From: Lachnospiraceae bacterium UBA7076
Lineage (GTDB): Bacteria; Bacillota; Clostridia; Lachnospirales; Lachnospiraceae
DNA: 64,000 nt
Assembly: GCA_002493625.1 (NCBI GenBank)
Contig: DKZK01000021.1
Span: forward strand, 49,652 to 113,651
Reading direction: 5' to 3'
Notes under the pieces: generated by a model
Database searches by the model: none
The model's input: the letters and a program-made list of their open reading frames with translations, nothing else
What the model was told of the DNA's origin: nothing
Shown here: one piece after another, positions 8,825 to 18,930 of the stretch
Layout: the number at the start of each line of letters is the position of its first letter
Numbering within the stretch: the first letter of the stretch is position 1
Translations under genes and position numbers: made by a program

Positions 8825-11800
8825 TTTCCTCACCTCCAAGCTCCTCAAGGATTTTCTTGTACACAAGCTCCCGCTCCTTATCCTTATATTTCTTATATCT
8901 GTAATGATTGCCGCCATACTTATTGTCAAATCGGCAGACATCCTTATAAGGACAGTATGTACATGTGGTTTTGTCCCCTGACTGCACTGGGGCTTTATCT
9001 ATAATTCCCTCAAGCATGATGTTTGCAAGCTCTCTCGTTTTTTTCATTGCAAAATCCGATACATTTTTTATATATTCCGGGTTATCGGAAACGCCCTTCA
9101 GGGTAAGCTTCTTATCTCTTGCCGCCTTAATATCCTCCTCGCTGTCAGATGTCACATCCACAAACGGGTCCTGCATCTGGAAATAATACATGCCCTCAGG
9201 AATAACCTCCCCATTCCCGCCGTTCTTTTTATTATTCTGCTCCCTTACAAGCTCCAGCATAACGTTCATATAAACGGAAAGCTGGAGCTGCAGCCCCTCA
9301 TACAGCTCGCTTATTTTAAAATCATGATTTCCCGATTTGTAATCAATTATCCTTAATTTTATTCTGTCCTCCTCACTGCTGTAATAAATATCTCCCCTGT
9401 CAACAATACCCGTGAGCGTAATATCTTCTTCAAGCTTTTCCTTAAATCTGTACTCAAAATATTCCGGCTTTAACATTCCCCTTCCGGTTATATCACATAA
9501 GGCGGCAGCAGTCCTTTTCCCGATTCTCTTCAGCGTATCCTTAAGATATAATAGTTTTCCGTCAGTCTCATCATACTCCTTGTCAAAAGCCTCCTCAACA
9601 AAGTCCTCCACAAGCCTGTCCCTTTCATTTTCACTGACCTTTTCCCATGCATTATCCAGATTATCGTGTACATGTCTGTAAAGTCTTTCCATTGCAGCAT
9701 GAAGCAGCGTTCCGATATTCCTGTCGTCCAGGGTATTCATTTCACGTTCCTTAAGTCCAATAATGTATTTAAGGAAATATCCGTAAGCGCAGCCCGCATA
9801 CTGCTCAAGCCTTGACACGGAAAGGGACGTAAGCTTAAGCTTTATAAGCTCATGCACGTCATCTGCAAGCCTGTCCGGCAGATTATGATAAAGAAGCCCT
9901 GCCCTTACCTTATCCAAAAGCTTTTCTTCACCGCTGTCATGGTAAAGCCTGTACAAGCCGTAAAGGGAATTAAGCTTTTCATCATTTCCTGCCATAAGCT
10001 CCTTCAGTCCGTCTGTTAAAACAGCAACTCCCGTGGCTTTTGTTCCCGAAAAATCCGTGGCTTCTTCCCCGTCCGAAACCTCCAGCAGCGGAAATATATT
10101 ACAAATCCTGTTTATTATGTATGATGGTCTCATTTCTTCATTTTCACTGTTTGTGGTTATATATGATATGTAAAGCTTGTCACCCGGCTTTGTCATATTG
10201 ACATAAAGATAAAACTGCTCAATATATGCATTTTGCTTTTCCGTATCTGCCAGCTCAAAGCCTAAGCCGGAAAGCTTTTCCTTGTCCCTGTCGCTTATAA
10301 TCTGCGCAGCAGCCGGTCTTGCGCATAAAATGCCGTCATTTGCATCAAGAATAAACAGCACCTTTATGCCGTCAAGCCTTGTTCTTGTTATGTCTCCTAT
10401 TGTAATCATGTCAAGGCATGTAGGTATGATGCCAAGGGACAAATCCTTAAGCCCAAGCAGAAACAGCTCCTCAAAATCACGTATGTCTATTACGTCATTA
10501 CCCATAATCTGTTCCATCTTGTCAAGGAGCTCGCATATTTTTCCATAAAGCATTCCATAAAGCTTTGACATTTCAATATTATCATCCGCAAGAAGCTTTT
10601 CGGCTTCCATGTTAAGCCTGTTTTCGTAATCAAGGTTTTCCATAAATTCAGATATTATATCCGTAAATTTTTTTACGGGGGCAGTCTTAATAAGCCTGCC
10701 TTTTTCCGTTATAAACGGCTTTGCAATTTCAATTATATATTCCCTTGCAAAATCCGTTTCATCCTTCCACTTTCTGTTCCACATCCACAAGCCCTTTATT
10801 CCGCGCGCAAGGACGTGATTTTCCAGCATTTCCACGTCATCGCAGCTTACGCCTGACAAAACGCCTGATTTTATGAAAGCAAATATGGCATCATAGGAAA
10901 AATTCTCCCTGACAGCTTTCAGCATATGGCATATGGCGTCAATATACGGATTGTTTTTTACGGGTCTGCTGTAATCCAGAAAGAACGGAATATCATATAA
11001 GGGCATAATCTGTTTTACAATTTCCTCTGTTTCCTCAAAATTGGCTGTTATTACGGCAAAATCCTTATATCTGTATCCCTCCCCCATGACAAGTCTTCTA
11101 ATGGTATCTGCCACGCCTGCTATTTCGCTCCTTAAGTTTACATAATTCGAAATATTAATATTGTCAGGCTGCTTTTCATATTTTGCATAAGGGTATCGGA
11201 ACAGATTTCTTTCCAGATGGCAAAGCTCATCATTTTTGCCAAAACCACTTCCCTCAATAAATATATCATCACATATTTCCACCTTATGACTTACGGCTTT
11301 TTCCTTAAGCCTTGTCATTGTTTTTTTTGTGAGATGAAACAGCTCATGCTCCTTAACGGTTTTTTTATTATAAAAGGTTTTATCAATCGTAAAAACCCCG
11401 TATACTTTCCTTGCATTGTACAAAAGCTTCTCTATAACCCTGTACTGTATAGGCGTAAAACCCGTAAAGCCATCCATGACGATTACGCTGTTTTTTATAA
11501 GCATGGAACCATCGATACAGTCTGCCAGAAGCTCGGTGATTTCCTCAGCAACGATGTACTGACTGCCAAGCTTATTTAAAAATGCATCAAAAATAACGGA
11601 CATATCGGCTATTTTTTTGCCGAGAAGCGTGTCCTCCTCATTGTTTTTCTTAAGGGCATCCGCTATGTCCTCAATTTTGCCATGTCCCAAATCATACTGA
11701 TAAAGCTCCGACATAAGTGATTTCACCTCGTCAATAAAGCCGGGCTTATCTAAAGAATTTCCGTATATTTTAAGCTTATCCCTGACACTGCCTGCCACCT

Positions 11801-12089
11801 GCCGTATAAGCATGCTCTTTCCAAAGTCCTCAAGTACCTTTGCAGTCTTAACCCCCTGCTCGTCAAAAACACGATAGGCAAGTCTGTTAAAGCCAATGAC
11901 ATCAATATTCATTGTCCCGCCTGCAGGATTCAGCATAACCATTTTCCTCTGCAAAAGCATGGAATACTGCTCAGGCACAAGAAGTATGTAATTAATATCA
12001 GGATTTGCCATTGCTTCGCTTATTATTTTATTGTAGATATAATGGGATTTGCCTGCGCCTGAGGCTCCCAATATAAGCTGAAGGGACAT
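8811..12089 (-). CDS. addB: ATP-dependent nuclease subunit AddB
   Basis: About 1092 residues. The Walker A-like GASGAGKS lies at residues 8-15. C-terminal cysteines CTYCPYKDVC (1043-1052), with an earlier Cys in EQYAGCAYGYF, match the iron-sulfur staple of AddB. The nuclease motif LRIIDYKSGNHD is present near residue 895. It is the first gene of the run. The second in-frame ATG (12089) is chosen because AGGAGGT lies 5 bases upstream. It is divergent from the phosphoribosyltransferase-like gene at 12169. Confidence 0.95.
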   Translation of the reverse strand: MSLQLILGASGAGKSHYIYNKIISEAMANPDINYILLVPEQYSMLLQRKMVMLNPAGGTMNIDVIGFNRLAYRVFDEQGVKTAKVLEDFGKSMLIRQVAGSVRDKLKIYGNSLDKPGFIDEVKSLMSELYQYDLGHGKIEDIADALKKNNEEDTLLGKKIADMSVIFDAFLNKLGSQYIVAEEITELLADCIDGSMLIKNSVIVMDGFTGFTPIQYRVIEKLLYNARKVYGVFTIDKTFYNKKTVKEHELFHLTKKTMTRLKEKAVSHKVEICDDIFIEGSGFGKNDELCHLERNLFRYPYAKYEKQPDNINISNYVNLRSEIAGVADTIRRLVMGEGYRYKDFAVITANFEETEEIVKQIMPLYDIPFFLDYSRPVKNNPYIDAICHMLKAVRENFSYDAIFAFIKSGVLSGVSCDDVEMLENHVLARGIKGLWMWNRKWKDETDFAREYIIEIAKPFITEKGRLIKTAPVKKFTDIISEFMENLDYENRLNMEAEKLLADDNIEMSKLYGMLYGKICELLDKMEQIMGNDVIDIRDFEELFLLGLKDLSLGIIPTCLDMITIGDITRTRLDGIKVLFILDANDGILCARPAAAQIISDRDKEKLSGLGFELADTEKQNAYIEQFYLYVNMTKPGDKLYISYITTNSENEEMRPSYIINRICNIFPLLEVSDGEEATDFSGTKATGVAVLTDGLKELMAGNDEKLNSLYGLYRLYHDSGEEKLLDKVRAGLLYHNLPDRLADDVHELIKLKLTSLSVSRLEQYAGCAYGYFLKYIIGLKEREMNTLDDRNIGTLLHAAMERLYRHVHDNLDNAWEKVSENERDRLVEDFVEEAFDKEYDETDGKLLYLKDTLKRIGKRTAAALCDITGRGMLKPEYFEYRFKEKLEEDITLTGIVDRGDIYYSSEEDRIKLRIIDYKSGNHDFKISELYEGLQLQLSVYMNVMLELVREQNNKKNGGNGEVIPEGMYYFQMQDPFVDVTSDSEEDIKAARDKKLTLKGVSDNPEYIKNVSDFAMKKTRELANIMLEGIIDKAPVQSGDKTTCTYCPYKDVCRFDNKYGGNHYRYKKYKDKERELVYKKILEELGGEENALD

Positions 12090-12106
12090 TTTTACCTCCT
12101 TTTTTC

Positions 12107-12135
12107 TTGCCATAATAATGTATAGATTGTATAAT
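12107..12135 (+). promoter_or_regulatory. Predicted sigma-A promoter for the gene at 12169
   Basis: TTGCCA at 12107-12112 and TATAAT at 12130-12135 are separated by exactly 17 bases. The site lies 33 bases before the start codon at 12169 and within the short divergent region shared with addB. Confidence 0.7.
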
Positions 12136-12168
12136 AACCTTAAACTATCAAAGTATAAGGGGGATACT

Positions 12169-12810
12169 ATGAAAACTAACAGTCTGAATATTTATTCACA
12201 ATACAATAATCTTATCTCATTGCATGTTACTCCGGGACATTTTGTTACCTCGTCATCTCATATCAATTACTACATTGACATGACTTCTCTTAAAACAAGG
12301 AAAAACGAGGCAAAGGCGGCTGCAAAGGCTCTTGTTCAGGAATATGTTACCAGCACCATTATTGACACAATTGTGTGCCTTGACGGAACCGACATCATAG
12401 GAGCCTATCTTGCCGACGAGCTTACAAGCGCAGGTATCATGTCCGCAAACATAAACAATACGATTTATATTATTACCCCTGAGCAAAACTCTGTGGGACA
12501 GCTTATTTTCAGGGAAAATTATATGTCCATGATAAAAGGCAAAAATATTCTCGTGCTTCTGGCAACTGCCACAACAGGAAAAACCGTTCGTACTGCGCTT
12601 GAGTGTATTGAGTATTACGGTGGAAACATCGCCGGCGTTTCCTCTATATTCTCGGCTGCCTCAGAGATACACGGTCAGAAAATCAACACTATTTTCACAG
12701 GCGCCGACATTCCCGACTATGCAACCTATCGGGCATCCGAATGTCCTCTCTGCAAGGGAAACCAGCCAATAAGCGCAATCGTGAACAGCTTTGGATACGC
12801 TAAATTTTAA
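12169..12810 (+). CDS. Phosphoribosyltransferase-like protein (orotate PRTase type)
   Basis: A 213-residue protein with the type I phosphoribosyltransferase signature: a hydrophobic strand followed by LLATATTGKTVRTAL (about residues 130-144), which resembles the PRPP-binding loop. An earlier segment IVCLDGTDIIGAYLADEL fits the first core strand of the fold. The C-terminus carries CPLCKGNQP, a CxxC pair. Similar proteins are often annotated as orotate phosphoribosyltransferase, but no pyrimidine genes are nearby and the substrate cannot be read from sequence. The ATG at 12169 follows AAGGGGG; the upstream in-frame ATG lacks such a site. Confidence 0.75.
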   Translation: MKTNSLNIYSQYNNLISLHVTPGHFVTSSSHINYYIDMTSLKTRKNEAKAAAKALVQEYVTSTIIDTIVCLDGTDIIGAYLADELTSAGIMSANINNTIYIITPEQNSVGQLIFRENYMSMIKGKNILVLLATATTGKTVRTALECIEYYGGNIAGVSSIFSAASEIHGQKINTIFTGADIPDYATYRASECPLCKGNQPISAIVNSFGYAKF

Positions 12811-12932
12811 ATTTGAATATTAGCATAAATACTCCTCATTACGAATATATTTTATACAAAAGTAGTACGTTGTCTGTCCTCAAAGGCATCCTTCAAAAGC
12901 TGCTTTTGGGGCATATAATGGGGAGTTTTATT

Positions 12933-13379
12933 ATGTCTTCAAACACAAAAATTGTTGTCCTAAAGTCAAAAGAACTTATTTACACCGGCATATTTATAAT
13001 ACTCGGAGTACTTCTGGTTTTGCTTTTGTTTTATATGTTTTCTCCAAATGATAAACAGGAAGCAGAAGCAGATAACACTGAAGCCGTAACTACATATGCT
13101 CCCGGTATTTACACATCTTCTATTAACCTTGGCGGAGCCTCACTTCAGGTTTCTGTTACAGTTGACAAAGACTCCGCATCACATGTATCAATAGAGAATC
13201 TTGACGAAACCGTAACTGCCATGTATCCACTTATAACACCTTCGCTTGATGAGATTAACTCGCAAATAAACACCGTCAGCTCTCTTGATGATATTACATA
13301 CTCCGGTGACACCCAATATACCACCATTATACTTATGGAGGCTGTTAAGCAGGCACTGGAGCAGGCGGAAGTAAAGTAG
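12933..13379 (+). CDS. Membrane-anchored extracytoplasmic protein, unknown
   Basis: A 148-residue protein with one N-terminal transmembrane anchor (about residues 16-36, IYTGIFIILGVLLVLLLF), then an acidic linker and a small domain containing GIYTSSINLGGASLQV and YPLITPSLDEINSQI. The domain vaguely recalls FMN-binding-type beta repeats, but I do not assign it. The ATG at 12933 is chosen because GGGGAG precedes it by 7 bases. It lies about 120 bases after the phosphoribosyltransferase-like gene and is probably co-transcribed with it. Confidence 0.65.
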   Translation: MSSNTKIVVLKSKELIYTGIFIILGVLLVLLLFYMFSPNDKQEAEADNTEAVTTYAPGIYTSSINLGGASLQVSVTVDKDSASHVSIENLDETVTAMYPLITPSLDEINSQINTVSSLDDITYSGDTQYTTIILMEAVKQALEQAEVK

Positions 13380-13413
13380 CGCTAACATTGAACGCACTTT
13401 GTGTGCTGGTGAC

Positions 13414-13570
13414 GGGGTTGTCGCACTTGGAATATTTATATCATAATAAAAAATACGCTTTCGCTCGTTTCCGACGTAACGGTACTAAGGTGCCAAAAAA
13501 CGTCACCTAAGTACCGACGTCTTCAAACAATTTTTTATTATGATATAAATATTCTGAGTACTACAACCCC
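13414..13570. repeat. 157-bp nested palindromic element between convergent genes
   Basis: The gap 13380-13719 lies between convergent genes. GGGGTTGT (13414-13421) pairs with ACAACCCC (13563-13570). A 25-bp perfect inverted repeat follows (13430-13454 with 13530-13554). An inner hairpin, GGTACTAAGGTG with CACCTAAGTACC (one mismatch), surrounds the centre near 13496. The element could act as a bidirectional terminator, but its size and nesting resemble a small nonautonomous repeat. From 13571 to 13719 I see no gene or further structure. Confidence 0.7.
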
Positions 13571-13719
13571 TGTATTACCGTTTCACGTAACTTATTTTTT
13601 GCTGATATGTGTATTTGTGCAAAATATCATGCGATACGCTGTTATCTGTATGTTATCTCTATGTTATATCCATGTTATATCGATATTATTTCCATGTCTT
13701 TTTTCGGTTTTATTCTGCC

Positions 13720-14412
13720 CTATTCTGTTTTGTCCGCTATTATTCCTCCGGTTTTGTATATGCTGTCTGACGGTACATATCCTCTTACAGGGGACAGCGG
13801 GTATATGTTTGTATTTCTTCCGATTACGCTGCCAGGATTCAGGACGCTGTTGCAGCCAACCTCAACATGATCGCCGAGCATGGCTCCGAATTTTTTAAGC
13901 TCCGTGTTTATGTCAAAGTCCTTGTCTGTGATTTTCCCTTTTACATGCACATGTGTTTTGTCGCTTTTTACATTTGAGGTTATGGAGCCTGCGCCCATAT
14001 GGGATTTATATCCCAGTATGGAGTCCCCCACATAATTGTAGTGGGGAACCTGTACATTATCAAACAGAATCACGTTTTTAAGCTCCGTGGAATTTCCTAC
14101 AACACAGGAGGACCCTACAAGTGCATTTCCTCTTATAAATGCACACTGCCTAATCTCCGTATCAGCGCCTATGATTGCCGGACCTGCAATATACGCCGAG
14201 GCAAATACCTTTGCAGTTTTGTGTATCCATACCTGAGGCGATACCTCGTCATATTCATTTTTGTTAAGACGGTTTCCCAGCTCAAGAATATAGTCCTTTA
14301 TGTTGGGCAGCGCTTCCCACGGATAGGTAAGCTGCTCCAGATATTCCTTTGCCATCGTATGCTCAAGACTGTACATGGTTTTTATTGTCAGCTCTGAAAT
14401 AATATTATCCAC
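13720..14412 (-). CDS. Left-handed beta-helix (GlmU-like) acyltransferase-type protein
   Basis: A 230-residue protein with an N-terminal helical part (WEALPNIKDYILELG) followed by imperfect hexapeptide repeats: IHKTAKVFASAYIAGPAIIGADTEI and later GAMLGDHVEVGCNSVLNPGSVIG. This is the left-handed parallel beta-helix seen in nucleotidyltransferase/acetyltransferase C-terminal domains. No nucleotidyltransferase domain is present, so it is not full-length GlmU. Translation probably starts at a GTG (14412), with GGAGG 10 bases upstream. Its substrate is not evident. Confidence 0.8.
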   Translation of the reverse strand: MDNIISELTIKTMYSLEHTMAKEYLEQLTYPWEALPNIKDYILELGNRLNKNEYDEVSPQVWIHKTAKVFASAYIAGPAIIGADTEIRQCAFIRGNALVGSSCVVGNSTELKNVILFDNVQVPHYNYVGDSILGYKSHMGAGSITSNVKSDKTHVHVKGKITDKDFDINTELKKFGAMLGDHVEVGCNSVLNPGSVIGRNTNIYPLSPVRGYVPSDSIYKTGGIIADKTE

Positions 14413-14492
14413 TTTATTTATTCCTCCATATAATTTCGTTTAATTCCCATAGCGTTTAACTTATCCAACCTGTTAATTGATATTATGTAAAC

Positions 14493-16595
14493 TCATTTAC
14501 CTGCTTTTTCTGTTACTTTTTCTGCTGTCTTTTCTGCTTTTTTTCCTTCCGTTTTCCCTTCCCCTTTTTCTGCCGCTTTCTTCCGTGGCTTTGCACTTTT
14601 TTTCTCGGCGTAATAGGGCTTTGTCATATCAAATATCGTTGTTATTTTGTACTGATTGTCAAGCTTTTTTACAAGCTCCGTATTTTTTATAACAAAGCTG
14701 TTCATTTTTTCCGTGTATTCTTCCTTTGATATGGTTCCCTCTGCAACACCTGTAAGTCCCTTTTCCCAGCTTGCCGTCATCTCTGCCCGAAGAAGATTAT
14801 TTATGGAGTAATATACAACATCATATATAATCTCGCCCAGAAATGTAGGCGTTACTATCTGTGTTTTCTTATTGAGGGCTATGTATTTGTTTGTGACAAG
14901 CTTGGTAATGATGCTGTCGCGGGTTGCGCTTGTTCCTATGCCGCTTCCCTTTATCTGACTTCTGAGCTCCTCATCCTCAATAAGCTGTCCTGCATTTTCC
15001 ATTGCAAGTATAAGGGTTCCCGATGAATATCTTTTCGGCGGTGTTGTCTCCCCCTCCTTAACATTAAATTCCTTTACAGAAAGTTGCTGCCCTTTTTTCA
15101 ATCCGTTTAACATATCCATGACAGCAGGCGTAAGCTTTTCTTCGCTATCCTTTTTACCCGTTCCTGCTATCTGAAGATATCCCGGTGATACAAGCCTTTT
15201 GAAATTGGAAAAGAAATGCTCCGGCTTTTTATCCTTTTCATCTGTAATGGCTCTTGTCAATACAAGAGCCATTTTCTCGTACACTGCCGCAGGATAAAAT
15301 ATGCTTAAAAATCTCCTTGCTATTATATCATAAACCTTTTTTGCAGTTTCCGAAACACTGTTTAATGCTCCAAGCCCCTGTCCCGTCGGTATGATTGCAT
15401 AGTGGTCGGTAATCTGCTTGTCATTAACATACTTTGATTTTGCTATACCCTTATATCCGCCCTGATTCATGATATTATCGGCAAAGGCGGAAAGGGGAGC
15501 ATATTTCCTGAGTCCTCCGATATTTTTGTGTATTTCCTTTGACACGGCAGTGGAAAGCACCCTGGCATCCGTTCTCGGATATGTGACAAGCTTCTTCTCG
15601 TAAAGCTCCTGCACGATATTCAATGTGTCCGTCGGACTTATTTTAAACATGGCAGAGCAGTCATTTTGCAGCTCCGCCAAATTATAAAGCATCGGCGGCG
15701 CCTTTTTTTCCGTCTTTTTTTCAACCTTTTCCACAATGAGGCATACAGGAGAATTTTTCGTAAGCAGCTCTATCAGCTCCTTTGCAGATTCCTCCTTTTT
15801 AAAGCCGTTTTCCTTGTAAAGCAGCGGCGACTTATCGTATGTGCTTTCCTCCACAGACTTCCATTCTGCCTCAAGTCCGTCAAGCTGTGCCACAACCCTG
15901 TAAAAAGGCGTAGGAACAAACTCTCTTATCTCCCGTTCACGCTTTACAATCATTCCCAGAACACATGTCATGACACGACCTACGGCAATAACGCATTTAT
16001 CAAGCTTCAAATAATTCTTTACCGTATAGCTGTACTTCAATGTAAGGGCTCTTGAAAAATTGATACCCATAAGGTAATCCTCCTTCGCCCTTAAATATGC
16101 GGAATCGCTTAAGCTGTCATATTCCGACAGCTCCTTTGCTTCCCGTATTCCCCTTAATATTTCCTCCTCCGTCTGTGAGTCTATCCAGACCCTCTTTTTT
16201 GTTTTGTTATCTCCCACATTTGCCATCTGATCCACAAGCCTGTAAATATATTCTCCCTCACGTCCTGAGTCTGTACAGACATATATACATTCAACATCCT
16301 CACGGTTCAGCAATCGTTTCACCACATTAAACTGGTTGCCTGCGGCAGGTATTATCTCATACTTAAACTCATCAGGAACAAATGGAATCGTATCCATGCT
16401 CCACCTTTTTAATTCAGGGTTATATGCATCGGGATAACTCATTGTGACAAGATGTCCCACACACCATGTCACGATAGAATCCTCCGTCTCTATAAAGCCC
16501 GTTTTTGCTCCTGCGCTATCCGCTCCCTTTACACCTAACGCCTTGGCAAATTCCCTTGCCACGCTTGGCTTTTCGGCTATATATAAATTCTTCAA
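14493..16595 (-). CDS. topB: DNA topoisomerase III
   Basis: Type IA topoisomerase of about 700 residues. It contains the Toprim glutamate and TDSGREGE (109-116), the active-site tyrosine in LVTYPRTDARVLS (Tyr339), and a lysine/glutamate-rich C-terminal tail after residue about 660. It relaxes and decatenates DNA through single-strand passage. The best start is a TTG at 16595, with GGAGG 7 bases before it, giving LKNLYIAEKPSVAREF; longer in-frame starts lack a site. It has neither relaxase nor other conjugation genes beside it, so this looks like the chromosomal copy. Confidence 0.93.
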   Translation of the reverse strand: MKNLYIAEKPSVAREFAKALGVKGADSAGAKTGFIETEDSIVTWCVGHLVTMSYPDAYNPELKRWSMDTIPFVPDEFKYEIIPAAGNQFNVVKRLLNREDVECIYVCTDSGREGEYIYRLVDQMANVGDNKTKKRVWIDSQTEEEILRGIREAKELSEYDSLSDSAYLRAKEDYLMGINFSRALTLKYSYTVKNYLKLDKCVIAVGRVMTCVLGMIVKREREIREFVPTPFYRVVAQLDGLEAEWKSVEESTYDKSPLLYKENGFKKEESAKELIELLTKNSPVCLIVEKVEKKTEKKAPPMLYNLAELQNDCSAMFKISPTDTLNIVQELYEKKLVTYPRTDARVLSTAVSKEIHKNIGGLRKYAPLSAFADNIMNQGGYKGIAKSKYVNDKQITDHYAIIPTGQGLGALNSVSETAKKVYDIIARRFLSIFYPAAVYEKMALVLTRAITDEKDKKPEHFFSNFKRLVSPGYLQIAGTGKKDSEEKLTPAVMDMLNGLKKGQQLSVKEFNVKEGETTPPKRYSSGTLILAMENAGQLIEDEELRSQIKGSGIGTSATRDSIITKLVTNKYIALNKKTQIVTPTFLGEIIYDVVYYSINNLLRAEMTASWEKGLTGVAEGTISKEEYTEKMNSFVIKNTELVKKLDNQYKITTIFDMTKPYYAEKKSAKPRKKAAEKGEGKTEGKKAEKTAEKVTEKAGK

Positions 16596-16686
16596 AATAT
16601 TTCCTCCAAAACTTGTATACGAAACAGAAATATTATACCACGTCGACGGAAAAAAAGACAATTGAATTTAGTATATTAACATGGTT

Positions 16687-17187
16687 TTACGCTGTGATAG
16701 CTTCCACTGCAACACTTCCTCCCCTTACAAGCTCTATCCTGTTAGCAAACTGCTTCTTCAATAATGCTATAATATTATTATTTTTATTTTCTGTATGAAT
16801 CATTTCCAATAACATATCCGAGCCATTATAGTCTATAACCTCAGCTCCTAATATTTGAGAAATACGAAATACCTCCGTCTTATCCTTTTCCGTTAAACCG
16901 CTTATCCTTACAAAAAGTATCTCCTTTAAGTGGATTGGTATGTCCGTATAGTCTATAACACGGATAACTTCAACACTTCTGCTCAACTGCTTTTTTATCT
17001 GTTCAAAGGTCTTATCATCACTTGTCAGGCTGATTGTCATTCTGGAAATTGTTTCATCCTCCGTAACACCAACGGTCAGACTATCCACGCTGTACGACTT
17101 ACCGGAAAACAAACCGGAAATTCGGGCAAGAACACCTATTTCATTTTCTACAAACAGACATAACCATCTTTTCTTCATATGCTTCAA
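16687..17187 (-). CDS. ilvN: Acetolactate synthase, regulatory small subunit
   Basis: A 162-166-residue protein starting with an ACT domain (RWLCLFVENEIGVLARISGLF, GYSVDSL-like KSYSVDSLTVG). It is the length of IlvN/IlvH. By family knowledge it binds valine and activates the catalytic subunit. It overlaps the end of ilvB by 4 bases. Two ATG codons (17187 and 17178) are both possible starts. Confidence 0.92.
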   Translation of the reverse strand: MKHMKKRWLCLFVENEIGVLARISGLFSGKSYSVDSLTVGVTEDETISRMTISLTSDDKTFEQIKKQLSRSVEVIRVIDYTDIPIHLKEILFVRISGLTEKDKTEVFRISQILGAEVIDYNGSDMLLEMIHTENKNNNIIALLKKQFANRIELVRGGSVAVEAITA

Positions 17188-18911
17188 ACCTCGCTTTCCA
17201 TTATCATATCTCCAAGCGTGTTGCCTGGCGGAACAATAGGCATAACATTACATTCCCGTTCAATAATAAATTCTATTATTGTAGGCACCTTTTTCTCCTG
17301 CTGCGCATCCTTTATTGCTTTTACAATATCCTTTTCATCCGTTACACGCACTCCCTTTGCTCCATAGCCTTCTGCAATCTTTACAAAATCCGGTATATAT
17401 TTCGGACATTCTTCTGTCGGTAAATTACAATCAGCAGGACAGCTTTTTCGATACCGCATACAAGTGCCTACATATCGCCGTTCATAAAACATTTCCTGCC
17501 ATTGCCTCACATTTCCCAAATATCCGTTATTTAAAATCAAAATAATGATTGGCAATTCATAGGTAACAGCCGTAGCCATTTCCTGAATGTTCATCTGCAT
17601 ACCGCCATCACCTGATATAACAACGACATCCTTATCAGGATTTCCAAGCTTTGCCCCAATTGCCGCAGGAAGACCGTAACCCATCGTTCCTAATCCTCCG
17701 CTTGTCAGCATTTTTCTATTTTCATCCAACGAAAGAAACTGTGTCGCCCATAATTGATTCTGCCCTACATCCGTAGTGATTATAGCATCCGTAAAAGCAG
17801 CATTTACCGCCTCGATTATTTTTTGAGGTGTTACTCCCTTACCTTTTACAGCAATAGGATATTCTCTTTTCCATTTTAAAATTTCATCCTTCCATTTTGT
17901 GATTTGCAGGGGCTCTGCTTTCTCCAATAGTATTTTAACTGCCTTCTTTGCATCCGCAACGATGGGGATGTCAACGGCAATATTCCTTGATATAGACGCA
18001 GCATCAATATCAATATGGATAATTGTCGCATCCTTGGCAAATTCAGAGATTTTTCCCGTAATGCGGTCATTGAATCTAGTTCCTATGGAAAAAAGAACAT
18101 CACAATTGCTTACTGCCGAATTAGCGGCATAGCTACCATGAATACCGAGATTTCCTACATAAAGCTCGTGTGATGATGGAACAGCACCCTTTCCCATTAT
18201 TGTCGTTACAACAGGCACACCTGTTTTTTCTGCAAGCAATTTCATTTCCTTTTCTGCGTGAGCAATATTTACTCCACCGCCAACTAAAAAAACAGGTTTT
18301 CTTGACTGATTTAAAGTATCCAAAGCCTTGTTTATCTGCCCTGCATGGACGGAGGTGTTTGGTTTATATCCCCTGATTTTAATTTCCTTTGGATAAATTT
18401 CACTTCCATATTCCCGTTGAATATCCTTCGGCAAATCCACAACTACAACGCCTTTTTTGCCTGTCCCCGCAATATAAAAGGCTTTTCTAATTGTTTCTGC
18501 CAGGCTTTCTCTACTGTGTACCGTTACCGCATATTTACATATACTTCTCGTGATGCCTACAATATCAACCTCCTGAAAAGCATCATTTCCGATAAGATGT
18601 GTCGGAACCTGTCCTGTAAAACAAACCAATGGAACACTGTCATAATTTGCCGTTGCAATTCCCGTAACCAGGTTTGTAGCTCCCGGTCCGCTTGTTACTA
18701 AACACACTCCAATCTTTCCTGTAGAACGGGCATAGCCGTCTGCCGCATGTACCAGACCCTGTTCATGACGCGGCAATACCACGTTTATATCATGCTGCCC
18801 ATAAAGAGCATTAAACAAGTCTATTACCTGTCCGCCAGGATAGGCAAATAAGGTATCAACTTTCTCCTCCTTTAATGCTTTTACAAAAATTTCTGCACCT
18901 GTTATCTGCAT
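17184..18911 (-). CDS. ilvB: Acetolactate synthase, catalytic large subunit
   Basis: Thiamine-diphosphate enzyme of 575 residues that condenses pyruvate in valine, leucine and isoleucine synthesis. The N-terminal TPP domain includes LFAYPGGQVIDLF and RHEQGLVHAADGYAR; the C-terminal domain carries VISGDGGMQMNIQEMATAV, the GDG...N magnesium/TPP motif. The ATG at 18911 follows CGGAGG. An unusual insert with several cysteines (GTCMRYRKSCPADCNLPTEECPKY) lies near residue 500. The gene lies directly downstream of a TetR regulator, and a candidate operator/promoter sits in the 87-base gap. Confidence 0.95.
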   Translation of the reverse strand: MQITGAEIFVKALKEEKVDTLFAYPGGQVIDLFNALYGQHDINVVLPRHEQGLVHAADGYARSTGKIGVCLVTSGPGATNLVTGIATANYDSVPLVCFTGQVPTHLIGNDAFQEVDIVGITRSICKYAVTVHSRESLAETIRKAFYIAGTGKKGVVVVDLPKDIQREYGSEIYPKEIKIRGYKPNTSVHAGQINKALDTLNQSRKPVFLVGGGVNIAHAEKEMKLLAEKTGVPVVTTIMGKGAVPSSHELYVGNLGIHGSYAANSAVSNCDVLFSIGTRFNDRITGKISEFAKDATIIHIDIDAASISRNIAVDIPIVADAKKAVKILLEKAEPLQITKWKDEILKWKREYPIAVKGKGVTPQKIIEAVNAAFTDAIITTDVGQNQLWATQFLSLDENRKMLTSGGLGTMGYGLPAAIGAKLGNPDKDVVVISGDGGMQMNIQEMATAVTYELPIIILILNNGYLGNVRQWQEMFYERRYVGTCMRYRKSCPADCNLPTEECPKYIPDFVKIAEGYGAKGVRVTDEKDIVKAIKDAQQEKKVPTIIEFIIERECNVMPIVPPGNTLGDMIMESEV

Positions 18912-18930
18912 AACTTTACCTCCGCTCTTT

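Noticed and set aside
14493..16595. Topoisomerase III as part of a second conjugative element
   Set aside because: No relaxase, coupling protein or other transfer gene flanks it; neighbours are ordinary metabolic genes.
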